DNA of 60,000 bases from Liolophura sinensis (Eukaryota; Mollusca; Polyplacophora; Chitonida; Chitonidae): assembly GCF_032854445.1 (NCBI RefSeq), contig NC_088302.1, positions 9,545,338-9,605,337 of the forward strand, in the 5' to 3' direction. The translations under genes were made by a program, and so were the position numbers. Positions 23,196 through 35,095 of this stretch are shown one piece after another. Every line of letters begins with the position of its first letter. Position 1 is the stretch's first letter. Under the pieces are notes generated by a model. The model was not told the DNA's origin. It saw only the letters and a program-made list of their open reading frames with translations, and did not search any database.

Positions 23196-23620
23196 GTCGA
23201 CTTCGTGAACGACACAGCTTTGAATGCAGCTTCAACTTTGATTAATGTTTTTAGTAACTGTATGGAAACAGAGATGAAATAGAATTGATCCCATAATCTT
23301 GTGGGAAAAAAATTATCAAGAATAGCACAAGTCTTAAATTTAAAGGATCCAAATTTTTGGCGTCTTAACATTGTTTAGAGGTTTTACGCTAAACGAAAAT
23401 GATTTTAAGATCAGATTTCTTCACACAAACTCGCAGTTCGAGTGAACCCAAGTTTTATTTTACTAAAACTGAAGATATCGGATTTAGCCGATCGCGAATC
23501 ATTATGATATAGCTACATCTTCTACACGCACATCAATACTTTAAAAATATTTATATCAAATATATCAAATATTTATATAGTAATTTGAGTTGAATGAGAC
23601 GATGAGGACATTTTAAATAT
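23196..23620. other. AT-rich sequence, nothing recognised
   Basis: Contains a small near-palindromic ATATTTATATC cluster at about 23547-23580. No other structure. Confidence 0.45.
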
Positions 23621-23888
23621 ATATATGTATGTATGCCTGAGCTTTTAACAATTTTTCAGTTATATGTTGATGAGGAATCATTGGATATGGTGTCTTCTTG
23701 TGGCGAGTCCATGCAGTCAGTGTACTGTCGCCACTGTAGTATCACGACACCATGCCAACCCGTCCAGTTCCCGTGTATTAGCCTCTCACTGCTGAACTCC
23801 AAGCGAGGCAGCACCATTTTTAAAGTCTTTGGTATGTGCCGACATGGGGCTTCGAGGCGGACGCTCTAACAATTAGGCCATCGAAGTC
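23621..23888 (-). mobile_element. tRNA-derived SINE, type C1
   Basis: On the minus strand CTTCGATGGCCTAATTGTTA and GAGCGTCCGCCTCGAAGCCC form the head. GCTGCCTCGCTTGGAGTTCA and GGTGTCGTGATACTACAG lie in the body. The 3' module ACTGAAAAATTGTTAAAAGC is followed by an ATAC-type simple tail. No clear target-site duplication. Confidence 0.75.
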
Positions 23889-26800
23889 TTACAGCAAAGT
23901 GAAGGAGTTCTTACTTACATTTAGGTTGGCAATAAAGCTTACTGTAGTTTTACATTTGGATGATACATGTGATGCTCGTTATCTACATGTCATACCAAAT
24001 GCGATTATCTATACATGTAGCGATAACATGTTTGTGCCATGTTACCATTTCCTCAAGTCATTTACATTGTTGATAAGGCCTATATGAACCCGTGTACGAG
24101 AACAGTATATTGACTGGCGTATAACCTGTCCCACTTTGCAGACAACTCTCGCCCACGGTAACCGCGTGCCCAACAAACATGGTGATGAAACAAGGGAATT
24201 CCAGGAAGACGGTAAAACCTAATGGGCTTTATGCGCAAGGCAAAATCTTTCAATTATTCATCAACTTTAAAATCTCAGCCAAGACCAATTTAACATGAGC
24301 TCCCTTGCTCCCTTAAACCAGTCGCCTGTTCGCACCTGACTACGAGAAATCGAGATGGCGGCTGCCTCATGCCAATAAGCCACACTCTAAGCAGAATAAA
24401 GCAATAAAACAAACGGTCGGTAAATAGGCCGGATAATCTTGATCATGAACATCACGACTAAAAGATGTGTACTGAGTCTAGATTTACAGTTCTAACGGGT
24501 CAACAGAGCCAGTGTTGATGGGTTTGTATATGAACATTACCATATGTTGCAGTGGATTGGAGCAGGTGTTTGTCTACATTTTCAATTGAATGTGGTCAGA
24601 AACTCATCGAGCACATGCCACCTAGATTTAGTGGTCATTAAGCCTGGATACTTTATTAACACTGAGCAACTCGTAAAAGAGCTATCGTATCGAATTCCAA
24701 TCTATCGACATAAACTATATATCGAAACCAAATAACAATAAAAAAAGACATCCTCTACATTCTATTTTCATTTCTTACCGTTTTAATGACGTTTATCTGG
24801 TCAACTCCAGGTGCACTCTGCTTGTATCACGCCAGAAAATGTTTGCCGTTTCCCAGCGCTGATGTTTTCCTGATATTCTGTGTTTACTTATAATTTAATC
24901 ATTTTGGAACTATGGTACAATTCAAAAGTAATAGAATTACCTACTGAGGGACCTATATAGCAACAATCCGTTCATAACCTTTGCTGATAATATGCTCACT
25001 TCTGCTTGGTTTTATTAACTAAGGCCTATTTTGACTGATGTTTAACGGTCATTTTATTTTGTATTTTAAGTTTGACGCCAGCTTTTAATATACGACGATT
25101 TTGTATATACGACATTTGGATATACTAATAAGAAAGACTGTGGGTCTTAAATATGTGTAAATATATTCGGATGTTCCGATGGTTCAAAACACGTGTTAAT
25201 CGAATTAAGGAATTTTCAAAGGCCTTTACTACACTTTTAAGTGTACATTTTACAAAATTGTACTTCCCAGTCTTTGGCACAGGCTAAGTCTTGTATTTGG
25301 CCTTGACGAAAGATCAGAAACGTTTACAGCCTGACTGAACATCTAATTTTATTGTTTCAATCTATTCAACAAAATTCAAGTCTTTTAGAGATTTGAATGC
25401 AGTTCTAATTTCTGTAAGCACGAATCGGTCATCAGGATATCTAGATCTCTTAACTTGCCTTCTTGAAGGCTTTCCTAAGCAGATTAAATTATTATCACAC
25501 CATGGCAGAAATCTCCTGTTTTTACTCTTACCGTCGGCATACATTCCTTTATTACACAGTACAAGTAAACAAAGAAAAAGTCGAACGCCTCATTTACCCT
25601 TTGATAATTATCGAACGTGCCCCATGGATACAGAGTGATCAGGCACCTCATGTGATCGAAGTCAGCCTTCTTAAAACTGTTCAGTGTTCTGGGGCACGTC
25701 AAGCTTTTAAGTGACGAGGGACCCAGGAGGAACTTAAAAGCTTTATGATGGGAAGCCAGCCACCTTTTCACTGGTGTTTTAACGTCATATTTTGGTCATA
25801 TCACGACCATGTCTCTTGTAACCGGATGGTGTCAATGTGATATTTCTTTCAATTTCTTCCCGAAGAGACCAGTCATGTACATGGTCATAATACGAGGCCA
25901 CCGTACATGTCAGAACTAGCCTATCTCCAGTGCCGAATGGAATTTGTGTATCAAAATTGCAAATTTTAAAGTCTCAGACAAGCATGCCGATTAAGGTGCT
26001 AGCTTTTCTAAGGCTATGTCAAACGAGACGTGGATTCAATCGGTAAATCATCAAACGAAGTCTGCTAAAAATCACTTACCAATATGATATTTGTCACGCG
26101 CAGGAACATTCGCCAGTAGCTTACCAAAAATGATAGCGGCTATAGTTTTATGGGTCATGGAAACTGGAATGCCCGCGACAAACCATCAATCCTAAATTGG
26201 TGTTAATGAAGGAACTGCCCACGAATGACATACAGACTTGTCTTCCATAGGTGGAAGACGACTGGTCTTCAACAAACGTCAGAATGCACAAACGGTCCCA
26301 CGCGCAATTAACCTGTATGTACACTCTTTGGTGAGGCCACTCATTATCAAAAATTTTAAACATCCTTACGTAAAGACCTCTTGTGGACTATTCCAACATA
26401 ATTTTTACATACCATACCTCTTATTTCGTTCGATTAGTAAATTGTTAAAAGTAAGCTGTTAGATGCTGGTGTACATTTCGTTTGACCAAGTAGTTGCCAA
26501 GGGACTATTTTCCCAAAACGATTGTTAAGCCCTTTCAGTGTTACTCCCTAGCTTAATATTACTGATAATTTATATTATCATGTTTATTAGACCAAGCCTT
26601 ATGTTACTCTTCGGTATACAGAGACAGCCCCTTAGTCGCAACAACCCTCCCCACAATGAGATGTTTACGCACTGGTCCTTCCCAGCCTTCCCTATATAGG
26701 CAATTTACCTCAATTGCTCCTCAACCCCTGTTTAGCAGTGGTCAATGCATGTCTAGTTTTCTTAATAATACTTAAAGTTATGTAAGCTTGGGAACGATAC

Positions 26801-28761
26801 ATGACATCAGTTGAATAAATAAATATTCAATTCGATCATGTGAAATGACAATGTGGAAATGCCCGCCAATTGCTTTAGGTTCAAAACTCATGTCTTAAGT
26901 CTTCTTAAGTAGCTATGCCAGCCACTTTCCTACGTAGAGTAAATCGGGCGAAAGCTGTTTAATCTGTTGTTCACTTCATGCTATAACTATTTGTGGGCAA
27001 ACTTGTAAGTTAGCCTAGAACAAGGGTCAATCCGGCATAGACGAAACTGCTATTTTGCAAACGGTAACCCATCGCGGGGAACCGTTGGTAGCAGGTTGTA
27101 CATGGTATTACACTGTCAGTATGCTACTTTCATCCTGTTGGAGACGTCTGATATCAATGACAAACAGCACCCAGCAGTTTCCTTGACGCACTTCCACCAG
27201 TCAGTCTTCTCCGATAGGGGCGTTATGCTGCGCTTTGTTCTCACGCCAAACAGTGCGAGATAAAACGAGAGTGGGGGCACTATAGCAGCGGGGAAACTGT
27301 GTCCAATCAAATCGATAGCTCTGAGGTAAGGACAGGATGTAAACAAATACCGCCCGATAGACAAAGTTGACTTGTGTAGTTTATATACAAACATATTACT
27401 TATGTACACACATCACGTAAAAAAGTCTTTGCCCCGTGTTGATAGAGATCCGATAGTCCTTTCTTTCTGTGGAATGCAGGACTGTTTCAATTAGCGCTCC
27501 GCAGTCGTGTGAAGACGCCACACCGCCGCCGGCTAGGCCGAGTGGATTTCAAACGTCTTACACAGCACTTCCGATAAAGGATGTTCTGAGTGTGTCCGAG
27601 ACCAGGTCGCTCTGGTAAATTAAGGTCCGTGCTATTAAACACCATACTTTAATGTTGCTCAGGTAATCTGTCAGATGGTTTTAATGTAACTCGCGTTATT
27701 GTACCGGAGTAATCCGCCAAGCACCGGTGACCTTTGACCCAAAACTTTGGCGCCCTGCCAAGTCAGCTTGCGCGCGGAATGGCAGGAACATATCAGCGTC
27801 AAAGTCATGCTGCTAGTCGAACGGAAAAAAAAGAGCTGTGAAGAGGTTGAGAAAACTGCTACAATACCTAATTTCTTCGTGCTTTCTTTGATACTCCACG
27901 GTAGTGTGATGTAGAACAGTCGCCAGAGCACGTGGTTTTCATTTTCGGAAAGTTTACCGCGTCAAGTGACGGCTGCATGGGGCAAGGCGACTGGCAGGTT
28001 AGGAAATGTCGCTCGCTACACGATTCACCCTCTGCGAAAGATTTAGAATATTTTCTCACCATGCCCCCTGATATGAAAGGCAGAGGCAAAATAACAGCAA
28101 CAGTAAACACATGCAACACAAGGCGTTGCACAATTCTGTAACTGTTGGAAATCCAATCGGACTGGGTGAAATGCTAACACCACATCGTGCAGTGGTTAGG
28201 TAACATTTCGTGCTATTCCTTTAATCGTGTTTGCTGACTTGGAAATCAGTCATTGTTTATGTGTTTAAAGCAGAATGTGGAGTGATGACTAGAACATTTC
28301 TATCTCGCCACAGATTAAGTATAACGAGATCACTGACTTACGCTCAGTTAAGCTTGGCATGGTGTCCCTTTTTGCTCGCAACCTTTCTTTTTGATGACAT
28401 AAACGCGATCCCTACATGTTGTGAATTTCCTTTGATAAGGATGGCCAGGCGAGTTATAAACGTAGGGTTAAGATCTAAATCTGTCACGTCGAGGATGCAC
28501 GGCTGCAATGTGATCTGTACCCAAGAGAATTATGCCGACAGCTTTTATTGTTAATTGTGTTGTCAGTCGACAGACGAGGCAAGCTAAGCTTCACATTCAT
28601 TAACGTTTATTCGTTTTTACGACACCACACCAATGGCTTTACATGACGCTGCTCTATGAGTGGTTGTAACGTCAGGAAATCGAGCTTTACCTTAACTAGA
28701 TGATTGGCGCTGCCAAGAGCAGTTTATTAGACTTTTAAAATTAATGACGCTCATTATTTTT
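23889..28761. other. Long stretch without recognised repeats; GC-richer patch at 27480-28140
   Basis: Nearly 5 kb without a copy of the window's repeat families. From about 27480 to 28140 GC and CpG rise (for example GCCGCCGGCTAGGCCGAG and GCTTGCGCGCGGAATGG). A minus-strand frame in that patch is discussed as a finding. No gene is called. Confidence 0.45.
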
Positions 28762-28762
28762 G

Positions 28763-28773
28763 GGGGGGTTGGG

Positions 28774-28818
<45 letters not shown>

Positions 28819-28819
28819 A
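28763..28819 (+). repeat. (GGGTGA)n hexamer array, G-quadruplex-prone
   Basis: After a G7 run there are about eight GGGTGA units, nearly perfect, to 28819. Every unit carries a GGG run with a 3-base spacer, the spacing typical of intramolecular G-quadruplexes. It is only about 50 bp and lies between ordinary unique sequence, so it is not telomeric. Confidence 0.95.
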
Positions 28820-29448
28820 TACCCAATGCATTGCGTCATGATCACACCAGTTGGAAAATCTAGGAGTTCTGCCCACACCATTGTATTATAAATATATTAT
28901 CACATTAGGCAATAGAAATGAACAATATTTAACTTCTGCTGTACATAAAGCCACCTTCAAGGCATCAGTGAAAACTGATGACTGTTTATCTCTTGGATGT
29001 TACCCGCTTTATTTACTATTTATGAATTTCTTTAAAAACATTCCTTTGGGAAGTGATGTTATATGTTTTTCTCGACTCTTCGGTCTTGCAATGTGGAATA
29101 CTACTTCATCGACCACTGCTGGTATACGAATGTCGCACTTGACGCTTAGATTAAACATCACGATGGGTGATCTTGGCATTACTTTTGGCATTCACTTTTA
29201 CTTGCTGTTGCGATTACGACGATGCGAAAAGACAAACGGCCAAAAAGGAAAAAAAACAAAAAACAAAAAAAAAAAAACAGAACGCTCCACGTATATTCGA
29301 CGCTAAATTTGTGGTGTATAGAATTTCTTGGAGTAGTTGACAGTTTTGGGGGACATAACCAATATGTGGCAAAACTACAGAAAAATGTATCACAGGACTT
29401 AACACAAGCTCATTTTGTGGTATGGTTTGCTAGGGCTTTCCAGTCTCT
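28820..29448. other. Unique sequence; one chance-length open frame and an A-rich run
   Basis: A plus-strand frame at 28851-29306 (about 150 codons, TTG start) ends in a Lys-rich stretch produced by the A-rich run at 29248-29278. No domain recognised; not called. Confidence 0.45.
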
Positions 29449-29640
29449 ATTTATTTATTTCATACTCGAATATTTCACTTATACGACAGCGGTCACCATT
29501 ATTATAGGAGGAAACCGGGCAGAGCCCTTGGAAGACTCACGACCATCCGCAGTTTGCTGAAAGACCTTCCCGCGTACGGCCGGAGAGGAAGCCAACATGA
29601 GCTGGAGTTGAACCCACCGCGATCACATCGGTGAGAGGTC
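29449..29640 (-). mobile_element. tRNA-derived SINE, type A, missing the head end
   Basis: Plus-strand TATTTATTTCATACTCGAAT, ATTTCACTTATACGACAGCG, GGAAACCGGGCAGAGCC, CCGGAGAGGAAGCCAACATG and GAGTTGAACCCACCGCG are reverse-complement type A tail, body and B box. The A-box part is not recognisable past 29640. Confidence 0.85.
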
Positions 29641-30232
29641 TTTTAGTCTTCAGTTTTGTGAAGTGATGTTGATACGACCCACTATGGCCAATCTAGTTCT
29701 TTGTTTGCCTAGCCTGAGTGCCTAGCGCCACTTTAAACATAACGTCAGTCACTTCCTGAGGGTGTCTCCTGGTAGCAGGGCAATACCAGTGCTGGCATTT
29801 CATAGTGCTTCCTCACTGAATCTCCGAATACACCAGGATTGACATGCATGACGTCACTGAAACACTGAAACCGGTTTTGACGGCTTCTACCTTTAATTCT
29901 TGAAGTTTAATGTAATTAATTCAATAATGAATCGAACTGCTTGTGACATTTTGAATCAAACTGAATTATAAAGCGAGTATCATCGTTTTCTGAGATGAAA
30001 GTAGGATGGAAAATAACCGGAAGTCACCATACTCATACCAGTTTTTCAATTTTTCGCTGTCATTGGAGAATTTCAGCCGCTATATCCTTTAAGGGTTCAG
30101 AAAGAAGAAGGCTTAGTACTTATTTATTAAATGTGGTAGCAGCCCAGCATTTAACGTCTGTAATATTGCACTTAGCTTCACTGCAATTTATTTTTTACCG
30201 ACTTGTGCTAAAGCCAAGGTGTTCTACGGCGT
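29641..30232. other. Unique sequence, nothing recognised
   Basis: No repeat family member or supported exon. Confidence 0.5.
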
Positions 30233-30362
30233 GTAATTTGCTACTATTTAAGCATTTACATGAACAGTTAAAATAAAGTACTACCTCTAGTTAAATTAAT
30301 AAGAGACTACATTTGCCAATTATCACACTGTCGTAGCTGCTCTGGTTTTACCCTTTAAGTTG
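30233..30362 (+). repeat. Dispersed repeat family R1, copy 4
   Basis: Starts GTAATTTGCTACTATTTAAG, CATTTACATGAACAGTTA. The middle (CCGTATTTCACCGG equivalent) is deleted, and it resumes ACATTTGCCAATTATCACAC, TGTCGTAGCTGCTCTGG, TTTTACCCTTTAAGTTG. It shows the conserved 5' end clearly. Confidence 0.8.
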
Positions 30363-31563
30363 TTTTTATGTGTATTACATAACACATTCCTAGTAATTAA
30401 AGTAGATGTGTTTGCAACTACCACATTCTTCTTAAAAGTATATCAAAACCAACATTGCATTTTGGTGTTTGTAATTTTCAAATCAGTATTAAACGTTCGT
30501 AAACGAATAATTGCGCGTGGCCCAATCTGTCAAAGAATGGAATAATAAGATTTATTAGATTTGTGCCATATAACTAAACATAACCACATCTCTTTGCATA
30601 CTTACTGGTATGTCAGTGAAGATACACCTGGGAGTGCTGATAAACAACTGATATCCAGAAGGGTAGAATATCAGTATGATTTGTCAAACTGAACAGACGG
30701 GTCAAATCCGAGAAGCCCACCTGCCAAATGCACACACCTTTATAACAGAATCACAACATGTAAACATAATACTTATAAGAACGACTGGCGCTGCCGTTTG
30801 ATAAGGTTCAGTGTTGCTGGGACAAAATAATCCATCATTGCGCGAGATTTGGCCGGTATATCAGAGGGTAATTAGTAAGTGTCAAAAGCAATATTATCCC
30901 GCCTTAACTCTATCGCATGGGACCTTGCCAGATGTCACTGCATATAAAACTCAAGCCGATAACGGTTGTGTAGCCGGACCAATTCTTTACCTGAAGGAAC
31001 AGGAAGAATTTGTGTGGAATGTTAATCGCCCTCATGTGCTATGCCCTGAACTCTTTACACAAAGCGAACAGCGGATATATTATCCCGTCTCCGATGAAAA
31101 TGCTGTCAAGTTAGACACGCCAGTCTCACTTTCCTTATCTGATGAATAATATAAGCGTTCACTTTTCACTCCCCCGCTGAGTTCTCGACCTAGAGCTCGA
31201 GTGATTGTAGACTGCGTGTGGATATGCTCCAAACATCAAACTAATGGAAATGTATAGCCGCAATAAAAGTCTCACCGAGCACTGAAAACAATCCAACTGC
31301 ATGCTAATGCACAACGCAGTCAGACAGGTAGTTAAAACAATGTGGATTTTAACCTGTGTTACTCGTGGATTACATATATACGTAGTTTCCAGTGCGACTT
31401 GAATGGTGGAGAAGCGAGAGGAAAGCATGATAAAACAAACTCTTTCGTAGATTAGTTATTGTGTAAGCGTAAGCTATACCGATTCTAATTATATTCGGTA
31501 ATTCCACTACAAGCCTTACAGCTCGCAAATACATACTGTATAGGGCACAAGAAACAACAAAAA
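30363..31563. other. Unique sequence, nothing supported
   Basis: A plus-strand frame at 30811-31149 (112 codons, GTG start) has no recognised domain. No repeat copy seen. Confidence 0.45.
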
Positions 31564-31575
31564 AGAAACAAACAA

Positions 31576-31932
31576 GTGAGTGCTTGGGGTTTAACGCCGT
31601 ACTCAACAGTTTTTCAGTCATATGACGACGAAGGAATCCTTAGGGTGCATGTACGTATAATGTGCCTCCTTGTTGCAGGACGGATTTCCACCGCTCTTTT
31701 ATTTAGTGCTGCTTCACTGAGACGACTTACCGAAGGCAAGTAAGCCGCCCCGCCCGAGCCACTATAATGATACGGGTCAGCCAGTCGTTGCACTATCCCC
31801 TTCATGCTGAACGAAAAGCGAGGAAGTTACAACTTCCTCTTTTAAAGTCTTAGGTGTGACTCGATCAAGGATTGATCCTGGATCTACCGGTCCCGAAGCG
31901 GACGCTCTACCAACTGTGCAATCCGGGCCGGT
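31576..31932 (-). mobile_element. tRNA-derived SINE, type C2, full length, perfect 12-bp target-site duplication
   Basis: Minus strand: ACCGGCCCGGATTGCACAGT, GGTAGAGCGTCCGCTTCGGG, B-box-like GGATCAATCCTTGATCG. The body has GAGGAAGTTGTAACTTCCTC and GTGCAACGACTGGCTGACCC, then CGGGCGGGGCGGCTTACTTG. The 3' end is CTTCGTCGTCATATGACTGA, AAAACTGTTGAGTACGGCGT, TAAACCCCAAGCACTCA. AGAAACAAACAA occurs exactly at 31564-31575 and 31933-31944. At 357 bp it is the best reference for the family here. It probably uses a Pol III internal promoter (family knowledge). Confidence 0.95.
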
Positions 31933-31944
31933 AGAAACAAACAA

Positions 31945-32146
31945 AAACATATATACGTTTCCACAAGATAAATCTGCTTTAGGCCAAAGTAGGACAATTA
32001 ATTTAATAGACCGTGACTTTTAACCAAATTACTCTGCCGGAAAGTCGGAGCATCAGCAATCCTAAGATAAGCATGACAAGCGCATTCACTGAAGACACAA
32101 GATTATTACTAGACACCACTACAGATGCAGTCACCACTATGTAGTG
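31945..32146. other. Unique sequence
   Basis: Nothing recognised. Confidence 0.4.
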
Positions 32147-32258
32147 CCATCCTACATACTGAGGACAATAGGTTAAATATTGGGGATACCATGCTACATC
32201 TTAAGGACAATAGGTTAAATATTCGGGATAACATGCTACCTAGTGAGGATAATAAGCA
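32147..32258 (+). repeat. 42-bp tandem repeat, about 2.5 units
   Basis: AGGACAATAGGTTAAATATT begins at 32162 and 32204, and a decayed AGGATAATA begins at 32246, exactly 42 bp apart. GATACCATGCTACAT and GATAACATGCTACCT occupy matching places in the units. Confidence 0.85.
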
Positions 32259-32546
32259 TATATAGGCATAATGGATTTGGCTGACCTATCCAACTGCATC
32301 CCTAGGTTTATCTACTCGAATGTAACGAGATACATAAAACAAAATAACGTATATCACTGTACATATCACCTTAAGCTTAAACACCTTAATCACCTTTAAT
32401 AAGCTCAATGGCTTCACAGGTTTACCCCTTCTCTGAATTTTACTCTGTGATATGCCCACCACATTCTTACCAGAAGGTAATATGAATTTTGTTAAAAGTT
32501 ATTTAGAGCAAATGGATTCTCTTTCAGCCTTGAAGATTTTAAAGAG

Positions 32547-32895
32547 CATACTCCTTACAGCGCATGTGTCGCTCTCTACGCTTGCTTCACATCACTCCCA
32601 TCACTAGATAAGCTTGACCTCTGTAGACCGCGCGACGCACGTAGGCTTAGCTTCACCACTGTTGCCGTATCTCGGAAGTATTCAATCAGCATTCATCAAT
32701 GAAATTGTTCCTGGTGTTTGTTAGAATCATGTTGCGCATACTTTAGACAAAGGGAATTCGTGCGTATAAAGTATTATTAGAAACAAAGGCTGAAACAGAG
32801 TTTTTGTCTCACCGTGACTACTTTGACCTCGGCGTTGTTCAGGATTTCTGTACAAAATTTGCAAGTGGTGGCAGAGTTCTAAAGTAAATGTAGAG
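32547..32895 (+). mobile_element. MITE-like element T1, diverged copy with broken right end
   Basis: The left end CATACTCCTTACAGCGCATG, then CATCACTAGATAAGCTTGAC, aligns with the left end of the element at 54772. The interior shares AATCAGCATTCATCAATGAA, GACCTCGGCGTTGTTCAGGA and TTTCTGTACAAAATTTGC. Past about 32885 the right inverted repeat is decayed, so the end is approximate. No coding capacity. Confidence 0.75.
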
Positions 32896-34351
32896 TTACC
32901 AGCTCCACAAATTCTACAACGGTAGAGTTGCTTCACTTTTATATAGTGTAGGTAACTTATACCATTACAGCCATGCCTCCAGCTAAACCAGTCTGTGTTT
33001 ATCCTGAATGTTTATCATCATGCTAGAAATAATGCATAAAGAAATCTGTGTTAAATCTTGAGTCTGTGTTACACTAATCTTGAAGTTTCTGTTTATAGGT
33101 GTATGCTGATGATACGATTGCAGATTACCTAAAAACCATAGTTATACATGTGGTTGTTAAGATGTATTCAACTTAAAACATGGTGATCAAATACCCTTAC
33201 TTTTAGAGCACAGAAGGACGACAAATCCCCATCCTCATGGTGGGCACCGGGGCAGTGTCCTTTGCAATTCCAGACTGTAAACTGTTTTCGAGTCTTTTTG
33301 TTCGGGTAACGATGTTACTGGCAGCATAATGGTACTATCCACACTAATCGTTTCACGAAGACCCTTGAAAGAGATTGATCATTGAATTATTCATCGGTCA
33401 ATTCCGGAATGCGAGGCAATGCCCTTCAGTATAATGTGGAGGGGTAACAAGCAGACCCTATTCGATATTGGGAACAGATTGCCTGGGGTAGGACACGGTT
33501 ATATAATATAGCTTTGACGTCAGGCGCAGCAAACTGACGCCTGTATACAGACAGTTGAGATGGAATGATATGCCCATTGCTCACTAATGGATACAAAGTC
33601 GTCGACTAACTCGTTTCTCCTCGTTGCCTGCCAAGTTCCATGCTTCAAGTAAATTATACACCGATTTCCATGCCAGATGAAAGATTGGTCATACAGAATA
33701 CAGCATACAACAGACAAAGTGATGTATAGTCAGCTTCAAACGCCGATTACAGGACATGGTATTCTTTACGCTGAGACTGGTACAATTTTAAAAAAAAAAT
33801 TTTTATAAAAAATCTAGTGTATTCCACAATGGAGAAATCCTGTTCATCAGTCACCCGGGTTCTCCACTCAAAATTTCAAGGACCATCTTGCTAAATAATG
33901 TCATTAGTACCAGTATTATAACTCTATTAAAATTAGCCTGAACGTTTGACAACAAGGTTTCTTGTGTAAGCAATTAGTCATTTTCACAGATGCCGAAGTC
34001 ATGCCTAAATGCTTTTTCTCTAATTATCTATAAAGTCTAACCCAAAACATGTCATATTTCATCTTTTTTCATCTGTTAACTTTGGCTCTTTTTCCACCTC
34101 AAAGAGGCCTTCCAAATAACATGCACATGTTTTCTTCGCCTTTAATTGTTTAAAATGTCGTATTGAAAGAGGATTGATGGCGCATATACTTGACAACGGA
34201 AGAAGACTGGCCATTCCATATGACTCTCTTTCACTGTCTTCGCTAAAGTTCCATTCACACCACACAGTTTGTTGAACACATCTTGTTGCGCGTCACAAGT
34301 CGAGTTGAAAGGGACTCGCTGTTCACACGATTTTGAGTTTTATATCATATA
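32896..34351. other. Unique AT-rich sequence, nothing recognised
   Basis: Includes an A/T-rich near-palindromic run at about 33785-33815. No family repeat or exon supported. Confidence 0.5.
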
Positions 34352-34535
34352 TCAGTCTATGCGGTCGCTGTGAGCTCAAATCCAGCGCATGCTGGCTTCC
34401 TCTCCGGCGTGCGAAGCTCTTCTAGCAGCCTGTGGATGGTCGTGGGTTTCCCCTGAGCTCTGCCTGGTTTTCTCCAACCATAATGCTGACCGCCGTCGTA
34501 TAAGTGAAATATTCTTGAGTACGGCGTAAAACAGC
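34352..34535 (+). mobile_element. tRNA-derived SINE, type A, 5' truncated
   Basis: Begins inside the head at TGCGGTCGCTGTGAGCTCAA (B box GAGCTCAAATCCAGC) and runs through body and tail to TATTCTTGAGTACGGCGTAA then AACAGC. The A box and the A-rich tail are missing. Confidence 0.85.
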
Positions 34536-34675
34536 TAGTAAGTTCGCTAGTTATAAAATTACACTATAACATTTTAATGAGGAAGGACATTCTAAATCAC
34601 TGGCAACTGATTCGTGATGTACCAAATTTCATTGCACATTAGTCGATTTCGATCCATTTGATTCATTTCATTGTT

Positions 34676-34785
34676 GCCATACTCAAGAAATTCTCATTTA
34701 TACGATGGTGTTCATCTTTATGGGAGAAAGAACCCTGTGTACCAGGTGTAAACCACCTACATTTGGCAAATTCTCCAGGTATGGC
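34676..34785 (-). mobile_element. Degenerate SINE tail/body fragment
   Basis: Plus-strand ATACTCAAGAAATTCTCATT and TATACGATGGTGTTCATC are recognisable as a decayed reverse-complement tail. The body beyond is weak. Confidence 0.4.
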
Positions 34786-34967
34786 GTACAGGCATAGACA
34801 CCATATTAGTGAAAGATAAGAAATAAACGCTAGACTGTACAAACGACCAACTGAACGCCTTCGAAGTTTATCATCAAGGAACGACGATCATTGAGGAGTG
34901 GGGAATCAGCAAGTCCCTGTCCAAGGCGGGGATTTAACTGTTAACTCGAGTGTTTCATTCAGGGTTT

Positions 34968-35095
34968 AAGAATAAAACCCTAACTCAGGTAAAGTGGCAA
35001 GAGGCCGTATTTCACCGGTTACGTGTGACCATTTGCCAGCTATCACACCGTCCACGCCGCTTTGGTTTTACGCCTTTAATTATATTCTAATGACT
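34968..35095 (+). repeat. Dispersed repeat family R1, copy 5
   Basis: AGAATAAAACCCTAACTCAG, GTGGCAAGAGGCCGTATTTC, ACCGGTTACGTGTGACCATT, TGCCAGCTATCACACCGTCC and TTTAATTATATTCTAATGAC follow the consensus closely. The first 25-30 bp of the family are missing. Confidence 0.8.

Noticed and set aside
22790-23371. Minus-strand frame of 193 codons, the longest in the window
   Set aside because: Its middle third is a type A SINE bounded by a 13-bp target-site duplication. The flanks show no domain.
27525-27600. GGCTAGGCCGAGTGG, resembling the start of a Leu/Ser tRNA
   Set aside because: No matching B box or acceptor-stem pairing could be found downstream.
28763-28819. Interstitial telomere repeat
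   Set aside because: The unit is GGGTGA, not TTAGGG, and the array is only about 50 bp.
28851-29306. Plus-strand frame of 151 codons with Lys-rich end
   Set aside because: TTG start; the Lys-rich end comes from an A-rich run. No domain and within chance.
30811-31149. Plus-strand frame of 112 codons with protein-like composition
   Set aside because: Starts at GTG with no upstream ATG, and no domain or splice context that I trust.
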